From: an uncultured Spirochaetaceae bacterium
GTDB taxonomy: Bacteria > Spirochaetota > Spirochaetia > Treponematales > Treponemataceae
Length of the DNA: 64,000 nucleotides
Assembly: GCA_902802305.1 (NCBI GenBank)
Contig: CADCLG010000005.1
Span: 1 to 64,000, forward strand
Direction of reading: 5' to 3'
Positions 26,000-37,100 of the stretch are shown here, one piece after another. The notes under the pieces are model-generated. The model worked only from the letters and a program-made list of their open reading frames with translations. It ran no database searches and had not been told where the DNA came from. The position numbers and the translations under genes were made by a program. Every line of letters starts with the position of its first letter. Position 1 is the stretch's first letter.

Positions 26000-27019
26000 A
26001 TGAGCACGAAAGATAAAAAGCGCAGAAGTCCCCATGTCGGACTTACTCTAATTCTTACCACAATTATTTTTATGACTCTCTCTCTTGGAGCAATGATATA
26101 TCTTGCAAACTACTTTATCAGTGAAGATATTCAGGTAACAGCAGAAGAAAACAATCATGCAATCACAATGCAGGCTGCAGAAACTGCTGAAAATAAATTA
26201 GCTTCAATCCGTGCAAATACTCTCCTTATGCTTGATTTAGTAAATACAACAAACACTTCTGGTATGCTCTTAAAACAGACATCTTCCTTTTTCTTTGAGC
26301 GCAATCCAGATGTTGCGGCAGTTATTATTTCTGGAGACAAGGAGTTTTATAACGAAGGCTTCTTTAATTCAAATGAAATAGAAAATCAGGCAGTGCAGAC
26401 CTTTCTTGAAAAAAATGATGATAAAATAAAGCGTGCTGAAAACGGAGAAGCTTTTATTTTAAATGCTTCACCAGAATTTAACATTCCTCTTTTGGCAATG
26501 ATGATGCCATGGAGAGAAGGCGGCCAGAACCAGGCTGTTACAATCTTTTTTGATTCAAGTTCAATCACTCAGGCATTTGCTTCGGGCAGAAGAAGTCTGA
26601 CCTTCCTTGTAAATGAAAGCGCAGATTTGTTAGTTCACCCAGACTTTGAGCTTGTTAAATCAGGTATAAATATGTCAAAGCTTCCTCTTATTGGACAAAT
26701 GAACAATTCAAAAGAATCAAATAAAGAGATTTTGTTCACAGATACAGACGGAAAAGAATATTTTGGCTCCTTCTGCAAGCTTTCATCTGGTGATGTAAGC
26801 GTAATCTCTCTTTTAGATAAAGAAAAAGCTTTGCAGGCATTAACTTTTCAAACACAAAAGAATATATGGCTTTCACTCATAATTCTTTTTGCAGATATAT
26901 TAATAATGTGGATTGTATCAAAAGCAATAAAGCGAGCTTACAGAAAAGCTTGGGAAGCAGAACAAAAAAATGGAGGCGCAAAACTTGGCGAAGAAGAAAG
27001 TAGCGGCAAGAATAGCTGA
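26000..27019 (+). CDS. Membrane-anchored sensor without an output domain
   Basis: 339 residues: helix 1 (about 14-36), a periplasmic region of some 250 residues with Cache-like features (FFERNPDVAAVIISGDKEFY and RRSLTFLVNESADLLVHPDF), helix 2 (about 293-312), then a basic cytoplasmic tail of about 25 residues. Sensors of this type normally carry a cyclase, kinase or methyl-accepting domain after helix 2; none is present. AAGGAAG precedes ATG 26000, with TATAAT at 25971. Its end overlaps the FecR/FN3 gene, so the two are translationally coupled and probably act together. Signal unknown. Confidence 0.8.
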   Translation: MSTKDKKRRSPHVGLTLILTTIIFMTLSLGAMIYLANYFISEDIQVTAEENNHAITMQAAETAENKLASIRANTLLMLDLVNTTNTSGMLLKQTSSFFFERNPDVAAVIISGDKEFYNEGFFNSNEIENQAVQTFLEKNDDKIKRAENGEAFILNASPEFNIPLLAMMMPWREGGQNQAVTIFFDSSSITQAFASGRRSLTFLVNESADLLVHPDFELVKSGINMSKLPLIGQMNNSKESNKEILFTDTDGKEYFGSFCKLSSGDVSVISLLDKEKALQALTFQTQKNIWLSLIILFADILIMWIVSKAIKRAYRKAWEAEQKNGGAKLGEEESSGKNS

Positions 27020-30002
27020 AATCTTCTTTATCTGTCTCTGTTTGTTCGGCTTAGGCTATAGTATTTACCGGTACTTGCTGGTTCTGAACGATTCTCAGGC
27101 AAAAAAAGAAGATGCAGTTGCTGTAATTACATTCAATAAGAAAATTACTCAGCGTAAGTTTGATGACGGAGATATGTGGGATAGACTGCAGACAGGTTCT
27201 TCCGTTTATAATCAAGATACCTTGCGCACAGCCCCGCTTTCTGAGGCAATCATTTCATTTAACGATGGCAACAGCTTGACCTTAGAGGAAAATACTTTGA
27301 CCCGTATTTCCCTAATGGATAGCAAAGCAGAAATAGAAATTAAAGAAGGCAAGATAAAAGCCCAGTCGTCAAGCACTTCCGGAATGAATATCACTTCCGG
27401 AAAAATGTCCGTTAACATGGATAATGGCTCAATTCTTAATGCAAGTCTTGCAGCAGACAAGACAGAAACTATAGAGCTTCAAAAAGGAAATGCCTCCATT
27501 GTAAATACACAGACAGGAAATACAATAATGAAGCTGCAGCCTGGTCAAACAGCTAGAATTAAGGCTGACGGAAAGGTTGAAAAATCAGCGCTTACCATCA
27601 TTGAGCCAAAAGAAGATTCAAGCTATCTGAACTTTTCTGAAGCTACTGTTACAGTTCCATTTGAATGGAAATATGATGACCTTGAAAACAGTGAAAAGGA
27701 AATCCTTCTAGAAATCTTTGATTCAAAATCAATGATAGAAGCGGTTCAGTCATATTCATTTAACAATGTTACTTCTGCCAATGTTGAGCTTGCTTCGGGA
27801 AAAAGCTGGTGGAAGCTTTCAATCAAAGACAGGCAGACAGAAGAAATAGTAGAATCTTGCACAGGAAAAATTACAGCACTGGCTTCTAAAAAACCAGAGT
27901 TGATTGCCCCTGCTCCAGACTTTACCGTTTCTTATAGAAGTCAAAAGCCTGAAATACGCTTTGTCTGGACAGAAAGCAAGGGTGCAAGTCAATATGAAGT
28001 CACTGTTGCAGATAATCAAAGCTTTAAAAATCCTCAGATTTCGTTCATTACAGAACGAACTTCTTGCATTATTTCTTCTCTTGGTAAGGGAACCTGGTAT
28101 TGGAAGGTAACGCCTTTATATGCATCAAATGCTTATGATGCAGAAAATACTTCAAATGCATCAGAAACTGGCAGCTTTATAATCAGGCAAAATGATAAAC
28201 TGGAAGCAATTCAGCTGCAAAAGCCTGCAAAAGATGAAGTTATCAGCACAAAAATTAAGATTAAAAATCAGCAGCCTGTATATAATTCCCTTGTTTTTTC
28301 ATGGAAGGATAATCAGGAAGCACAATCCTATGATTTTAGATTGTGGCAAAAAGAAGCAAAAAATGGAAATCAGATTACAATCAATAGGACGCTCACACAA
28401 AATTATATTGTAATTGACACTGAAAAAGAAGGAATTAACAGCGGAACCTGGCTCTGGCAGGTAACAAGAACAGATTCAGAAGGTCGAAAAGATAAATCTG
28501 AAGTTCGCCAGTTCTTTGCCGTTGAATCAGAAGTTGAACATAAAACTACCTTCCCACCTGAAGGCTATAAGCTTTTGCAGACTCATACAGCAGATATGGT
28601 TTTCAGATGGAAGACTAATATTAACGGAAAAACAACAATGCAGATAGCAACAGATTCTGCATTCAAAAATATAATTTATTCAGTACAAAGCTCAGGTAAG
28701 AGTGTTTATGGTAAAGCTCTCGAAGAAGGAACATATTTCTGGAGAATTACGACAAACTGCGAAAACAAGACAGATAAAGATGCAGCTCCAATAATCTACA
28801 CTACTCCGGCTAAAACTCTTATTGTAAAGGACTTTTTGGAAGCGCCAGAAATTACTACTCCAAAGGAAGGAAGCCGAGAAATTGTCCGCACAACAATTCC
28901 TGTTAAGTTCCAGTGGAAAACAGTTCCAGATGCAGATTATTATCAGCTCAAGCTTTACACCCAGGATAATCTGCTTGAACCGATTTACGAAAAAAATTAC
29001 ATCAAATCGGAAGATGGAAAATATGCGAGTGATCTCTTGATTATGGATTACATGCCGGAAACTATATATAACTGGACAGTTCAGGCATTTTCAGAAGAAA
29101 GTCCTCTTTCATCAAGATTCTCGGGCAAGACTCATATTTCTACTTTCAAAATGAGGATTTTAAAGCCTGTAAAGCTTCTCTTGCCTTTGAACGGAACTTC
29201 TTTTGACGGTATTTTTGCAATCACTGATCCTGCAAGCTTTGTTTGGAGTTCTATTGAATCACCTGTAAAATCAAAAATCCTGATTTACAAAGATTTACCG
29301 GAAGAACAGCTTCCAGAAGAAGAAAATGCATTCTCTACTATAAACAGACCAAAATACAAGCAGAGAATGCCAAAATTGTATGAAGGACAGTATTACTGGA
29401 CTGTTGTTGCCTACACAGCTGATGATATAGACATTTCTGCAACCGTAATCAATAATTTCTCTGTACGCGAAATGCCAAAACTCCCTGTACCAGAAATGAT
29501 TTCTCCAAAAGATGATTTGTTAATAAATATAGACTATATCATAAATAATGGTATTCAGGTTGACTTTAAGTGGGGAAAAATGAACGGAATTGCCCGCTAC
29601 ATTTTCAGAATCTTCAAAAAAGAAGACCCTTCTCCACTTTTTGAAGTTACTCTGCCTCCAGACCAGACAGAATTCCACTTTGAAGGTGACGATTTTGCAA
29701 ATACTTTGGGTAAATACAACGGTGGCTGGCAGTGGTCTGTAGAAGCTCAGACAGATTACGAAGGAGAGCTTTTACAGCGAGGTGCAACTCAGAAAATACC
29801 GTTTACAGTAAACATTCCAAAAACAAAACCGGAAGATGTAGTCACAAATGAAGAAAAATCAATCCGCTATGGTCTTGATGAAGATTTTGAACCGGATGCA
29901 AATATTGAACAGAAGATAAAGAACGCAAAGAAGAAGACTCCAAAGAAAAAGAAGACTTCTGCTAAATCAAAAAAAACTAAGAAAACGGGGGTAAATTCTT
30001 AA
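26985..30002 (+). CDS. Large FecR-domain protein with FN3-like repeats
   Basis: About 1005 residues. I place the start at TTG 26985 because GGAGG lies eight bases before it; an ATG at 26970 has no site. Helix near residues 8-28, then a FecR domain (about 70-195: SVYNQDTLRTAPLSEAIISF and INSGTMS-like text). The rest holds about six repeats, each with a W-x(K/T)-x-x-x-A-x-x-Y core and a closing GxWxW(K/Q)V strand, resembling FN3-type modules. The end is strongly lysine-rich (AKKKTPKKKKTSAKSKK). Overlaps the sensor gene by 35 bases, and the next gene by one base. The layout suggests a periplasm-spanning protein anchored in the inner membrane; a partner role with the following barrel protein is inference. 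Confidence 0.85.
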   Translation: MAKKKVAARIAEIFFICLCLFGLGYSIYRYLLVLNDSQAKKEDAVAVITFNKKITQRKFDDGDMWDRLQTGSSVYNQDTLRTAPLSEAIISFNDGNSLTLEENTLTRISLMDSKAEIEIKEGKIKAQSSSTSGMNITSGKMSVNMDNGSILNASLAADKTETIELQKGNASIVNTQTGNTIMKLQPGQTARIKADGKVEKSALTIIEPKEDSSYLNFSEATVTVPFEWKYDDLENSEKEILLEIFDSKSMIEAVQSYSFNNVTSANVELASGKSWWKLSIKDRQTEEIVESCTGKITALASKKPELIAPAPDFTVSYRSQKPEIRFVWTESKGASQYEVTVADNQSFKNPQISFITERTSCIISSLGKGTWYWKVTPLYASNAYDAENTSNASETGSFIIRQNDKLEAIQLQKPAKDEVISTKIKIKNQQPVYNSLVFSWKDNQEAQSYDFRLWQKEAKNGNQITINRTLTQNYIVIDTEKEGINSGTWLWQVTRTDSEGRKDKSEVRQFFAVESEVEHKTTFPPEGYKLLQTHTADMVFRWKTNINGKTTMQIATDSAFKNIIYSVQSSGKSVYGKALEEGTYFWRITTNCENKTDKDAAPIIYTTPAKTLIVKDFLEAPEITTPKEGSREIVRTTIPVKFQWKTVPDADYYQLKLYTQDNLLEPIYEKNYIKSEDGKYASDLLIMDYMPETIYNWTVQAFSEESPLSSRFSGKTHISTFKMRILKPVKLLLPLNGTSFDGIFAITDPASFVWSSIESPVKSKILIYKDLPEEQLPEEENAFSTINRPKYKQRMPKLYEGQYYWTVVAYTADDIDISATVINNFSVREMPKLPVPEMISPKDDLLINIDYIINNGIQVDFKWGKMNGIARYIFRIFKKEDPSPLFEVTLPPDQTEFHFEGDDFANTLGKYNGGWQWSVEAQTDYEGELLQRGATQKIPFTVNIPKTKPEDVVTNEEKSIRYGLDEDFEPDANIEQKIKNAKKKTPKKKKTSAKSKKTKKTGVNS

Positions 30003-31285
30003 TGCATAAAAGAATAAAATCTTTTGCAACATTAATAATTTTCTCTCTTATTCTTGGAATGTCCATGACAAATCTTTTTGCTCAGAGTTCAGGAAAAAAA
30101 GCTGAAACTTATCTGACCGAAGATAATGAAATCATGCAGAGATTTACGTGGAAGGGTGCCGATACCGTATATCGTTATGAATTCCTTCTGGAAAAACTTA
30201 ATGATAATAACGAATATGAATATTTTGACTTACTTGAAACAAAGGAAACAGAAATATCAGTTTCGCTCAGATCTGGTAAATACCGTTATCTGATTAAGGT
30301 TTACAATTATCTCAACCAAATGGATTTCCAGACTAAGTGGGTTAATTTTGAAGTAAAAAAGGTTTATCAGCCGGTAATTACTTCGGTTACGCCGGTTACA
30401 ATTTTCCTTGATGAAGGACCAAGCGGAATATTCACAATTAATGGTCTTGAATTACGTGAAGACACTGTCTACACATTGGAAAACAACTGGTATGAAATTT
30501 CTACAGAAGTTCTTGAGCGAGATGTTCTTCACGAAAGAGCAAAAATTAAAGTCAACCCTAACCTGCTGGATACAGGAACTTATTATATTCGCGCTGTAAA
30601 TGAAGGCGGACTATTTGATACATCGGGAACAATCCGCGTAGGCTTTGCAAAACCGCTTGACGTTACGGTTGCAGCAGGCTGGACTGGCTTGTATATGCTT
30701 GATAAGTATAAGCAGTATAATGCAACAGAAGGAGCGTCTACTTTACGCCAGTTCTTTAATGACAGGAACACAACAAATGGCGACAGCGACATTCTTTTCT
30801 GGCCATTTGGCTTGAATGCAAAAGTTACGGTAATTCCATATAAGACAGCCCGTTTCTATCTGGGAGCCGGCTTGAACTTAAATGCGACTTACCTTAAATA
30901 TACCTCGTATGATTATGAAAGCGAATCCTACACAATAAAGGCCCCTTTGTACACAGCAGGAGTAAACGGAAACGTTCTATTCATACTTAAAAAACGAGTT
31001 CCATTCCGAATCCTGGCAGATATCCATGCAGGTCTTGGTATTTTAGGCTTTATGGGATTAACTGTAATTACACCTAATCACCAGTCAGATCCTGCATTTA
31101 CACTTGCCCCTTGCTTATATGCCGGAGCGGATTTACAATTCTACGTGACAAAGAAAATGTTCTTTACAACCGGAGCAGATTTTGTCTGGGCAATTACCCC
31201 ATCCCGCAATAAAGAAACGCGGAAGCTGGACCCTATGTCCATACAGTTTGTAAGGCCGTCAGTTTCGTTTGGATGGATGTTCTAA
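30002..31285 (+). CDS. Outer-membrane barrel protein with FN3/IPT-like N-terminus
   Basis: 427 residues with a signal peptide (1-27, ending FAQ). About 30-125 is FN3-like, with MQRFTWKGADTVYRYEFLLE; about 127-215 is IPT/TIG-like (VTPVTIFLDEGPSGIFTING). From about 220 to the end alternating strands form a barrel (DVTVAAGWTGLYMLDKYKQY; ends FGWMF with terminal Phe). The start overlaps the FecR gene stop by one base (TAATG). It closes the first sensor/FecR/barrel set and leads into the first lipoprotein cassette 26 bases on. Function unknown. Confidence 0.8.
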   Translation: MHKRIKSFATLIIFSLILGMSMTNLFAQSSGKKAETYLTEDNEIMQRFTWKGADTVYRYEFLLEKLNDNNEYEYFDLLETKETEISVSLRSGKYRYLIKVYNYLNQMDFQTKWVNFEVKKVYQPVITSVTPVTIFLDEGPSGIFTINGLELREDTVYTLENNWYEISTEVLERDVLHERAKIKVNPNLLDTGTYYIRAVNEGGLFDTSGTIRVGFAKPLDVTVAAGWTGLYMLDKYKQYNATEGASTLRQFFNDRNTTNGDSDILFWPFGLNAKVTVIPYKTARFYLGAGLNLNATYLKYTSYDYESESYTIKAPLYTAGVNGNVLFILKKRVPFRILADIHAGLGILGFMGLTVITPNHQSDPAFTLAPCLYAGADLQFYVTKKMFFTTGADFVWAITPSRNKETRKLDPMSIQFVRPSVSFGWMF

Positions 31286-31311
31286 TTTGATAAAAGGAGG
31301 AAGATAGAATT

Positions 31312-34167
31312 ATGAGAAAAAACATTACTAATTACAGATATACAAAAACCTTTTCAATACTCGCTGCAATATTCCTTTCTTCTTTCCTCTTCTTAACGTG
31401 TAAGATATCTTTTGAATCGGATTTGAAAGGGTATCTTAAGGATTATACAGAAAAGGTAGAAATTATTGACTACACTACAAATATAGATGACTTTGAATCC
31501 AAGTCAATTAAAAAAGACGCAGAAGGTTACAAAGAATATTACATTCCTTCTACCAAAGATTTTACAATTACTTTTACAATCCGCAATCCTCAGCAATATA
31601 AATTAACTTCAAAATACCTTGGTGTAGACCTTAACCTGTTCGATAAATATTCCAATTATTTAAACGATATAGAAATTAAGCAGACAGGAACATATCAACT
31701 AACTCTAACAATTCCTAACACTTTCCTGAAAGATGCCGAGAAGGGCGAAAACATTACCCCTTCAATCCGTATTGCAAATCCTAATATTGTAACTGACACC
31801 CCTGATTTTAAGAGTTTTTTTGATACCTACGAATCTCTGCATATTGTATGCAATTCGGAACCTATTGAAATAACCTCCCCTACTGTATACAAAAATAATA
31901 GCACCGAACAATATGCTTTAATTTTCAATATGCCTGGTAAATCAGCTTTAACCGGGACCGGAATTCATAGCGATATAAACCAATTAATTGTTTATAGCGA
32001 TGGAAATGATAATCCACAAAATAACATTAATTATACCTATACTTTGACTCCAGGTGTAAACCAAGATCATACTGATTATTTTTTTACACTTACTCCAAAA
32101 AACTCACCAGAAATTGGCTATGGAAATCCAACTGATAAAGACGATCAATATTATGATGAAAATTATGTTCAATGTGGTCCAAAATTTGATAAAGAGAACA
32201 GCGATCAGCCTGTCTATATAATCACAGACAAGGCGCCAAAAGGAAAAGTTAATTACCATTTTATACTTAAGGATAAATACGGCCTTACATCCAAGGATGC
32301 AGTAGCACAAGCATATTCAATACCTCGTCTTTCTGCCCCTTATGTTATTGATTCCAATAATAAACTCATGCAAAAAGATACGCAAATAAAGCAGGATTCA
32401 GGAAGTTCATATGCAACTCTAAAAATTCTGCCTTCTATGTTTACATATTATTTTGAAGGCGATAACGGCATTCAGAACGTATTCCGTTATATTAATAAAG
32501 ACGGTGAAAGAGTCACTGAAGATTTTGAATTTGATGATACCCAATTTTCTTCAAGCAACTCTAATTTTAATAATGTTTTCAATGCTGCACTTAAAGAATT
32601 GCAGAATGAGCAATGGATGAATGGCAATTGGACACCAGATTCAGGAAAGACCTATAAGCAGATGATTGATAGCTGGACACTTAATTCTGACACTAATACC
32701 AGTGATGCAACTTTATCTTTCAAAATTTATGAAGGTTCTGATCATAACGGTACACTGGCAGATAACGGCACATTTACCTTTGCTAAATCAACAGGAAAAA
32801 GACCAAGCAGAACAAAAAACAATGACGGAAGCATTACAATTAATTTCTCTGGAAACGATTTACTGTCATCTGGTCACTATTACCCTGTTGAAGTACCATG
32901 TGGACCAATTTGTATTAGTATATACACAACACATGATGGCAACTCAGACTCACTCATTTATGAATTCCCTATGGAAGTTTTGCGTACTAGAGTTTATGCC
33001 GGTTCTACTGATGGAAATAATTCTAATCCAGGAACTTATAAAAAACCTTTTGCAACAATCAATTACGCAGCCAGCAAACTTTCAGTTCCAACCGACACAG
33101 GCAACACAATCTATCTATTAGATGACATTACTGAAAATGTTGAAATACCGGTACCATATATAAAAATATCTTCAAATACTGGCTCTATAAAATATTCAAT
33201 TAACTCTGAAGATGACAATACACCAGTAATCACCATCCCAGAGAACGCAACTGTAATCCTTGAAAACCTGAAAGTTTCTGGAAACATCATAGTCGGTAAA
33301 GGTGCAAAGCTTTATCTTAATAATGTTGAGATGGACAAGGGTATAATCGAAGCCAACGAAGATTCACGCGTAATTCTTGGCGGTACAACAACAATTAAAG
33401 CTGTTTTGGATGATAAAGGAAATCCTCTTGTTGATAAACAAGGCTACCCTACTAGTGGTGCATGGATATTACTTTCCAGCACAGCAAAAGTTCAGCTTGG
33501 TGTTGATAATGAATATAACAGCAGGGGGCAAGCTACATTCACAAGTCCATCAATCAAATACAATGAAGAGACTGCTGAATTAGTTCTTATCCGTACAGAA
33601 GAAAACTTCCCTGAACTCAATACAGTTATTATTGAAAGCGAAAGTCCAAAAACAACAGCAGTATTACCAACCATATTTAAGGAAGATTTGGAAAGAGAAG
33701 ACAATCCATGCCAGTTCTTTAAGCTTGTTACCCCTGGATATTACATTAAATATTCTGGTAAAGATGGTTCTTCTACCAAAGGAAAAGGTGTAACCGGTAT
33801 TCCAGCAGCAAAAGTTATCGAGCCTGAAATCGGCGGTTTCACAATCGAACTTGATACAAACCTTGTTGAAAATAATGTATGGACTTATCAATTGTCAACA
33901 CGAAGTACCCATAAGACCATTACTGCTAAAATCATGAAAGGCGATACAGATTATACTAAAATAGTTACAAACAGAAAGTTCCAGTTAGCTATGGAAGGTG
34001 ATTTAATAACAAATGGAACCTTCTCTGTAACAGACGGAAAAGCCTTCACCATGACAATACCATATCTCCGTACAATATGTCCTGCAGGCAAATATACACT
34101 TACAGTTTTATTTGATTACGACGGAATAACATATTCAGACGAATTATTACTGAATCTTGTGGAATAG
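31312..34167 (+). CDS. Large lipoprotein with beta-helix-type core, cassette 1
   Basis: 951 residues. A basic start and helix lead to the lipobox LFLTC (Cys 30). A strand-rich N-terminal half carries repeated ITFTIRNPQQY-type modules. At about 560 a beta-helix-like section starts with VYAGSTDGNNSNPGTYKKPF, continuing with ladder-like strands (GNIIVGKGAKLYLNNVEMDKG split here). The C-terminal 100 residues include GKYTLTVLFDYDGITYSDEL, a block also seen in the lipoproteins at 39282 and 39837. A strong GGAGG precedes ATG 31312. It is probably surface- or periplasm-facing; adhesion or polysaccharide contact is possible but unproven. Confidence 0.8.
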   Translation: MRKNITNYRYTKTFSILAAIFLSSFLFLTCKISFESDLKGYLKDYTEKVEIIDYTTNIDDFESKSIKKDAEGYKEYYIPSTKDFTITFTIRNPQQYKLTSKYLGVDLNLFDKYSNYLNDIEIKQTGTYQLTLTIPNTFLKDAEKGENITPSIRIANPNIVTDTPDFKSFFDTYESLHIVCNSEPIEITSPTVYKNNSTEQYALIFNMPGKSALTGTGIHSDINQLIVYSDGNDNPQNNINYTYTLTPGVNQDHTDYFFTLTPKNSPEIGYGNPTDKDDQYYDENYVQCGPKFDKENSDQPVYIITDKAPKGKVNYHFILKDKYGLTSKDAVAQAYSIPRLSAPYVIDSNNKLMQKDTQIKQDSGSSYATLKILPSMFTYYFEGDNGIQNVFRYINKDGERVTEDFEFDDTQFSSSNSNFNNVFNAALKELQNEQWMNGNWTPDSGKTYKQMIDSWTLNSDTNTSDATLSFKIYEGSDHNGTLADNGTFTFAKSTGKRPSRTKNNDGSITINFSGNDLLSSGHYYPVEVPCGPICISIYTTHDGNSDSLIYEFPMEVLRTRVYAGSTDGNNSNPGTYKKPFATINYAASKLSVPTDTGNTIYLLDDITENVEIPVPYIKISSNTGSIKYSINSEDDNTPVITIPENATVILENLKVSGNIIVGKGAKLYLNNVEMDKGIIEANEDSRVILGGTTTIKAVLDDKGNPLVDKQGYPTSGAWILLSSTAKVQLGVDNEYNSRGQATFTSPSIKYNEETAELVLIRTEENFPELNTVIIESESPKTTAVLPTIFKEDLEREDNPCQFFKLVTPGYYIKYSGKDGSSTKGKGVTGIPAAKVIEPEIGGFTIELDTNLVENNVWTYQLSTRSTHKTITAKIMKGDTDYTKIVTNRKFQLAMEGDLITNGTFSVTDGKAFTMTIPYLRTICPAGKYTLTVLFDYDGITYSDELLLNLVE

Positions 34168-34177
34168 GAGGATAAAA

Positions 34178-37100
34178 ATGAAAAAAAATACATCAAAAGC
34201 ATTATTAGTAGCCACATTCCTCTTTTCTTTTATTTTTGCTCTTTCGGCTTGCAAAAACAGCTCTGCTCCGGTAGAAGAAATCACTTCAGATTCCTGTAAA
34301 TGCACTATTTATATAGAATCACCTTCTAAGACTGCCACACCTGTTTTGCCTGACTATATCTGGTATACATTGATTGCCGCTCAAGAACCGATTGCACCGG
34401 AGTATGATGATGAAGGAGAACTCAAACCCGCATTAGAAGATCGGGATTCCGAAGGAAACTATAAATACAAAAAGGAATCCAATTTCACTGGAACAAATTA
34501 CTTTGTAATGGATTTGGAGCATAACGGAACCTGGTATTTCTATATAGAAGGTTATGCTTTAGATAATCCCGATGAAAAAAGAACTAAAGACAAGAGAATC
34601 CTTATAGGTTCAACTTCTGGGGTAGCAAAAGGTAAACATTATAACGTTTCTCTTAAAGTGGATTTTTTACCTGAAGGAAATGGTACAGTAAACCTTCCTA
34701 TTGATGTTTCAGAAACAAATATCAATAAACTTAAAATTACAAACGCAGGGGACGGTATTCTCAACGGTACCTATAACAAAGATGCAGTTGCCAGCGGTAA
34801 AATTGTAATCAGTGCAAACAATATCCCTGCAGGAGCCTACCCCGCTACTTTAACATTTTTAAAAGACGACGTAATAATCTTCAGAATTCAGAATGAGACA
34901 ATTAACGTCAAAGACAACATGGTAACTGATGCCTGGATTTATTCAGAGCACTGCGATTATTTACAACCACAAAAAATTACCCATCCGACCGACGTCGGAA
35001 CTGCTTTTCCGCCGGATGAACGTACAATAACCGACACTGCTGACTTTATAATAACACCAGAATATCTGCATAAAAGATGCAATACCACCTGTTATGTAAG
35101 TCCAAGTGGTTCATCTGAAAATATAGGCTCAAATTTGAAACCATTCTATGATTTGCAGTCTGCCTTTAAACGCATTGTCGCTCTTAATGATAACTTTTAT
35201 AAAATTGATAAAAAAGAAACTTTTACAATTTTAATTGACGGTATATTAAATGACGATGAATATACTTATTCAATACCGGAGACAACAAATCCATTAGCTG
35301 TTAACATTGAACCTGAGCCAAACAATACCGGAACATGTGAATCAAAAGGTTACTTAATTTTCGGGGAAAAATATGATATCACCATAGATGCTGGAGCCAC
35401 TTCAGAAGAAGCAAAGAAGCGTTTTAAATTTAATACCATCGAAACAAGCTCCCATATTTCTATTAATAACTGTACAATATCGGGAGACCTCACATTCAAC
35501 GGCGCTAACAGTAAAACATCAACAATTTACAATTCAATAATCGGTACAACAGCTAAACCTGTAGACTTTACAGTTATAAATAGTAAGGTTTCTTTTATAA
35601 ATCCGGACGAATCCTTAGCACTTGATTCACGCGGCTCTACTACCACCTTTACCATTAAAAATATGAACATCAGCGAAGACAGCGATGTAGAAATATACAA
35701 CTCTGCATCTGTAAACCAAGCTCCAACAAAAATAACTGGAAATTTAAAAATTAACAGCTCTGCTTTTAAAATTTCGCATACAATATTACCTGTTACAGAA
35801 ACTACCGAAATAAAGAATTGTACTAAAAAAGTAGAATTCGGAGTCGGAATAGATTTCACTACAAAATATTATAACGTTTACAATTGCAGCAATTTAGTAA
35901 TTGACGGACCATTAGAAAAATTTAAAGCAAGCAGTAGTTTCTATGCAGAAGATAGTACATTAAATGTTTCAAACAGTTCACTTGAAGCAGGAACCTCCTT
36001 TACGCTTAAAAATTGTGATTCAGAATTTAAGGGTGAAACCTATTATCAGACAAAATACGATTTAACTATGTCACAATTTGAACTGATTGGCGGAACAACA
36101 GATATAGAACTTTATACTTTTACAGCTGGTTCAGAACTCAAAATGTCCCAAAATGCAGAATTGAAAGGAACTATGATTGACTTAGGACCTGATAGTGATA
36201 ACTGTATGGATTCACTTTCCTTTACGGATAGTGAAGTTACCCTTGTTGATTCAAAAGTCCATTATGATGAGGATCTTGAAATTAAGAACACAAACTTTTC
36301 TTTTATCAATAAAAGCCACCGAAATAATTTCTATGGAAAAGAAGCAGCTTCATTCATAATAACTGATTCTACAGCAGTATTTGAATATACAGCACTAAAC
36401 TTTGAGTCAGTTTCCTCTCTCCAAGATTATATACAAGATCCTCAAACATACGAAGCAAAGAAAAAAACTATTTTTACAAACAGTAATATAACAATAAAAA
36501 CGCCATCATCAATAGAAGACGAGAACGATACATCATATTTCAGGGGAGATATATTTGTTGACGAAAATACAAATCTTTCTTTCATAGATACAAGACTTAC
36601 AGCTGGAAATCTTTTGGTAGATGAATCTTCAGAAGTAATTTTCAGTGGTAGATCAAAACAGATAAGAGCCGATAGTAGAATCTATCTTGATAAGAATGCA
36701 AAATTCTATGTACAAAATCCTCCTAGTGACAAAAATACGACAGTTGCCCGACTTTTTGATTTAAATCCTATAGACAATCAAAGTCTGGTAGTATTATATG
36801 ATTCCAATAAAAATGAAATTGACTTTACATCAGATTTTGACGATACAGATAAACGTTATACAGTTGAAAATGTCGGATACAAACTGACTTACAATGACTC
36901 CGAAAATAAACGCAAAGGTATGCTTGTTTATGATGCAAGCGGCCTAAAGTCACTTCCTACAAACTGGGGTGCACGTATGCGTTATGATAAACTTGGAACA
37001 GGAAAAGATGCAATTATCGGTGCAGAGGAAGGGGCAAGTGACTATGTAGTTCCAAAAACCAGTTCATACAATCTTGCAACAGCAAAAACAGAGGAAATAA

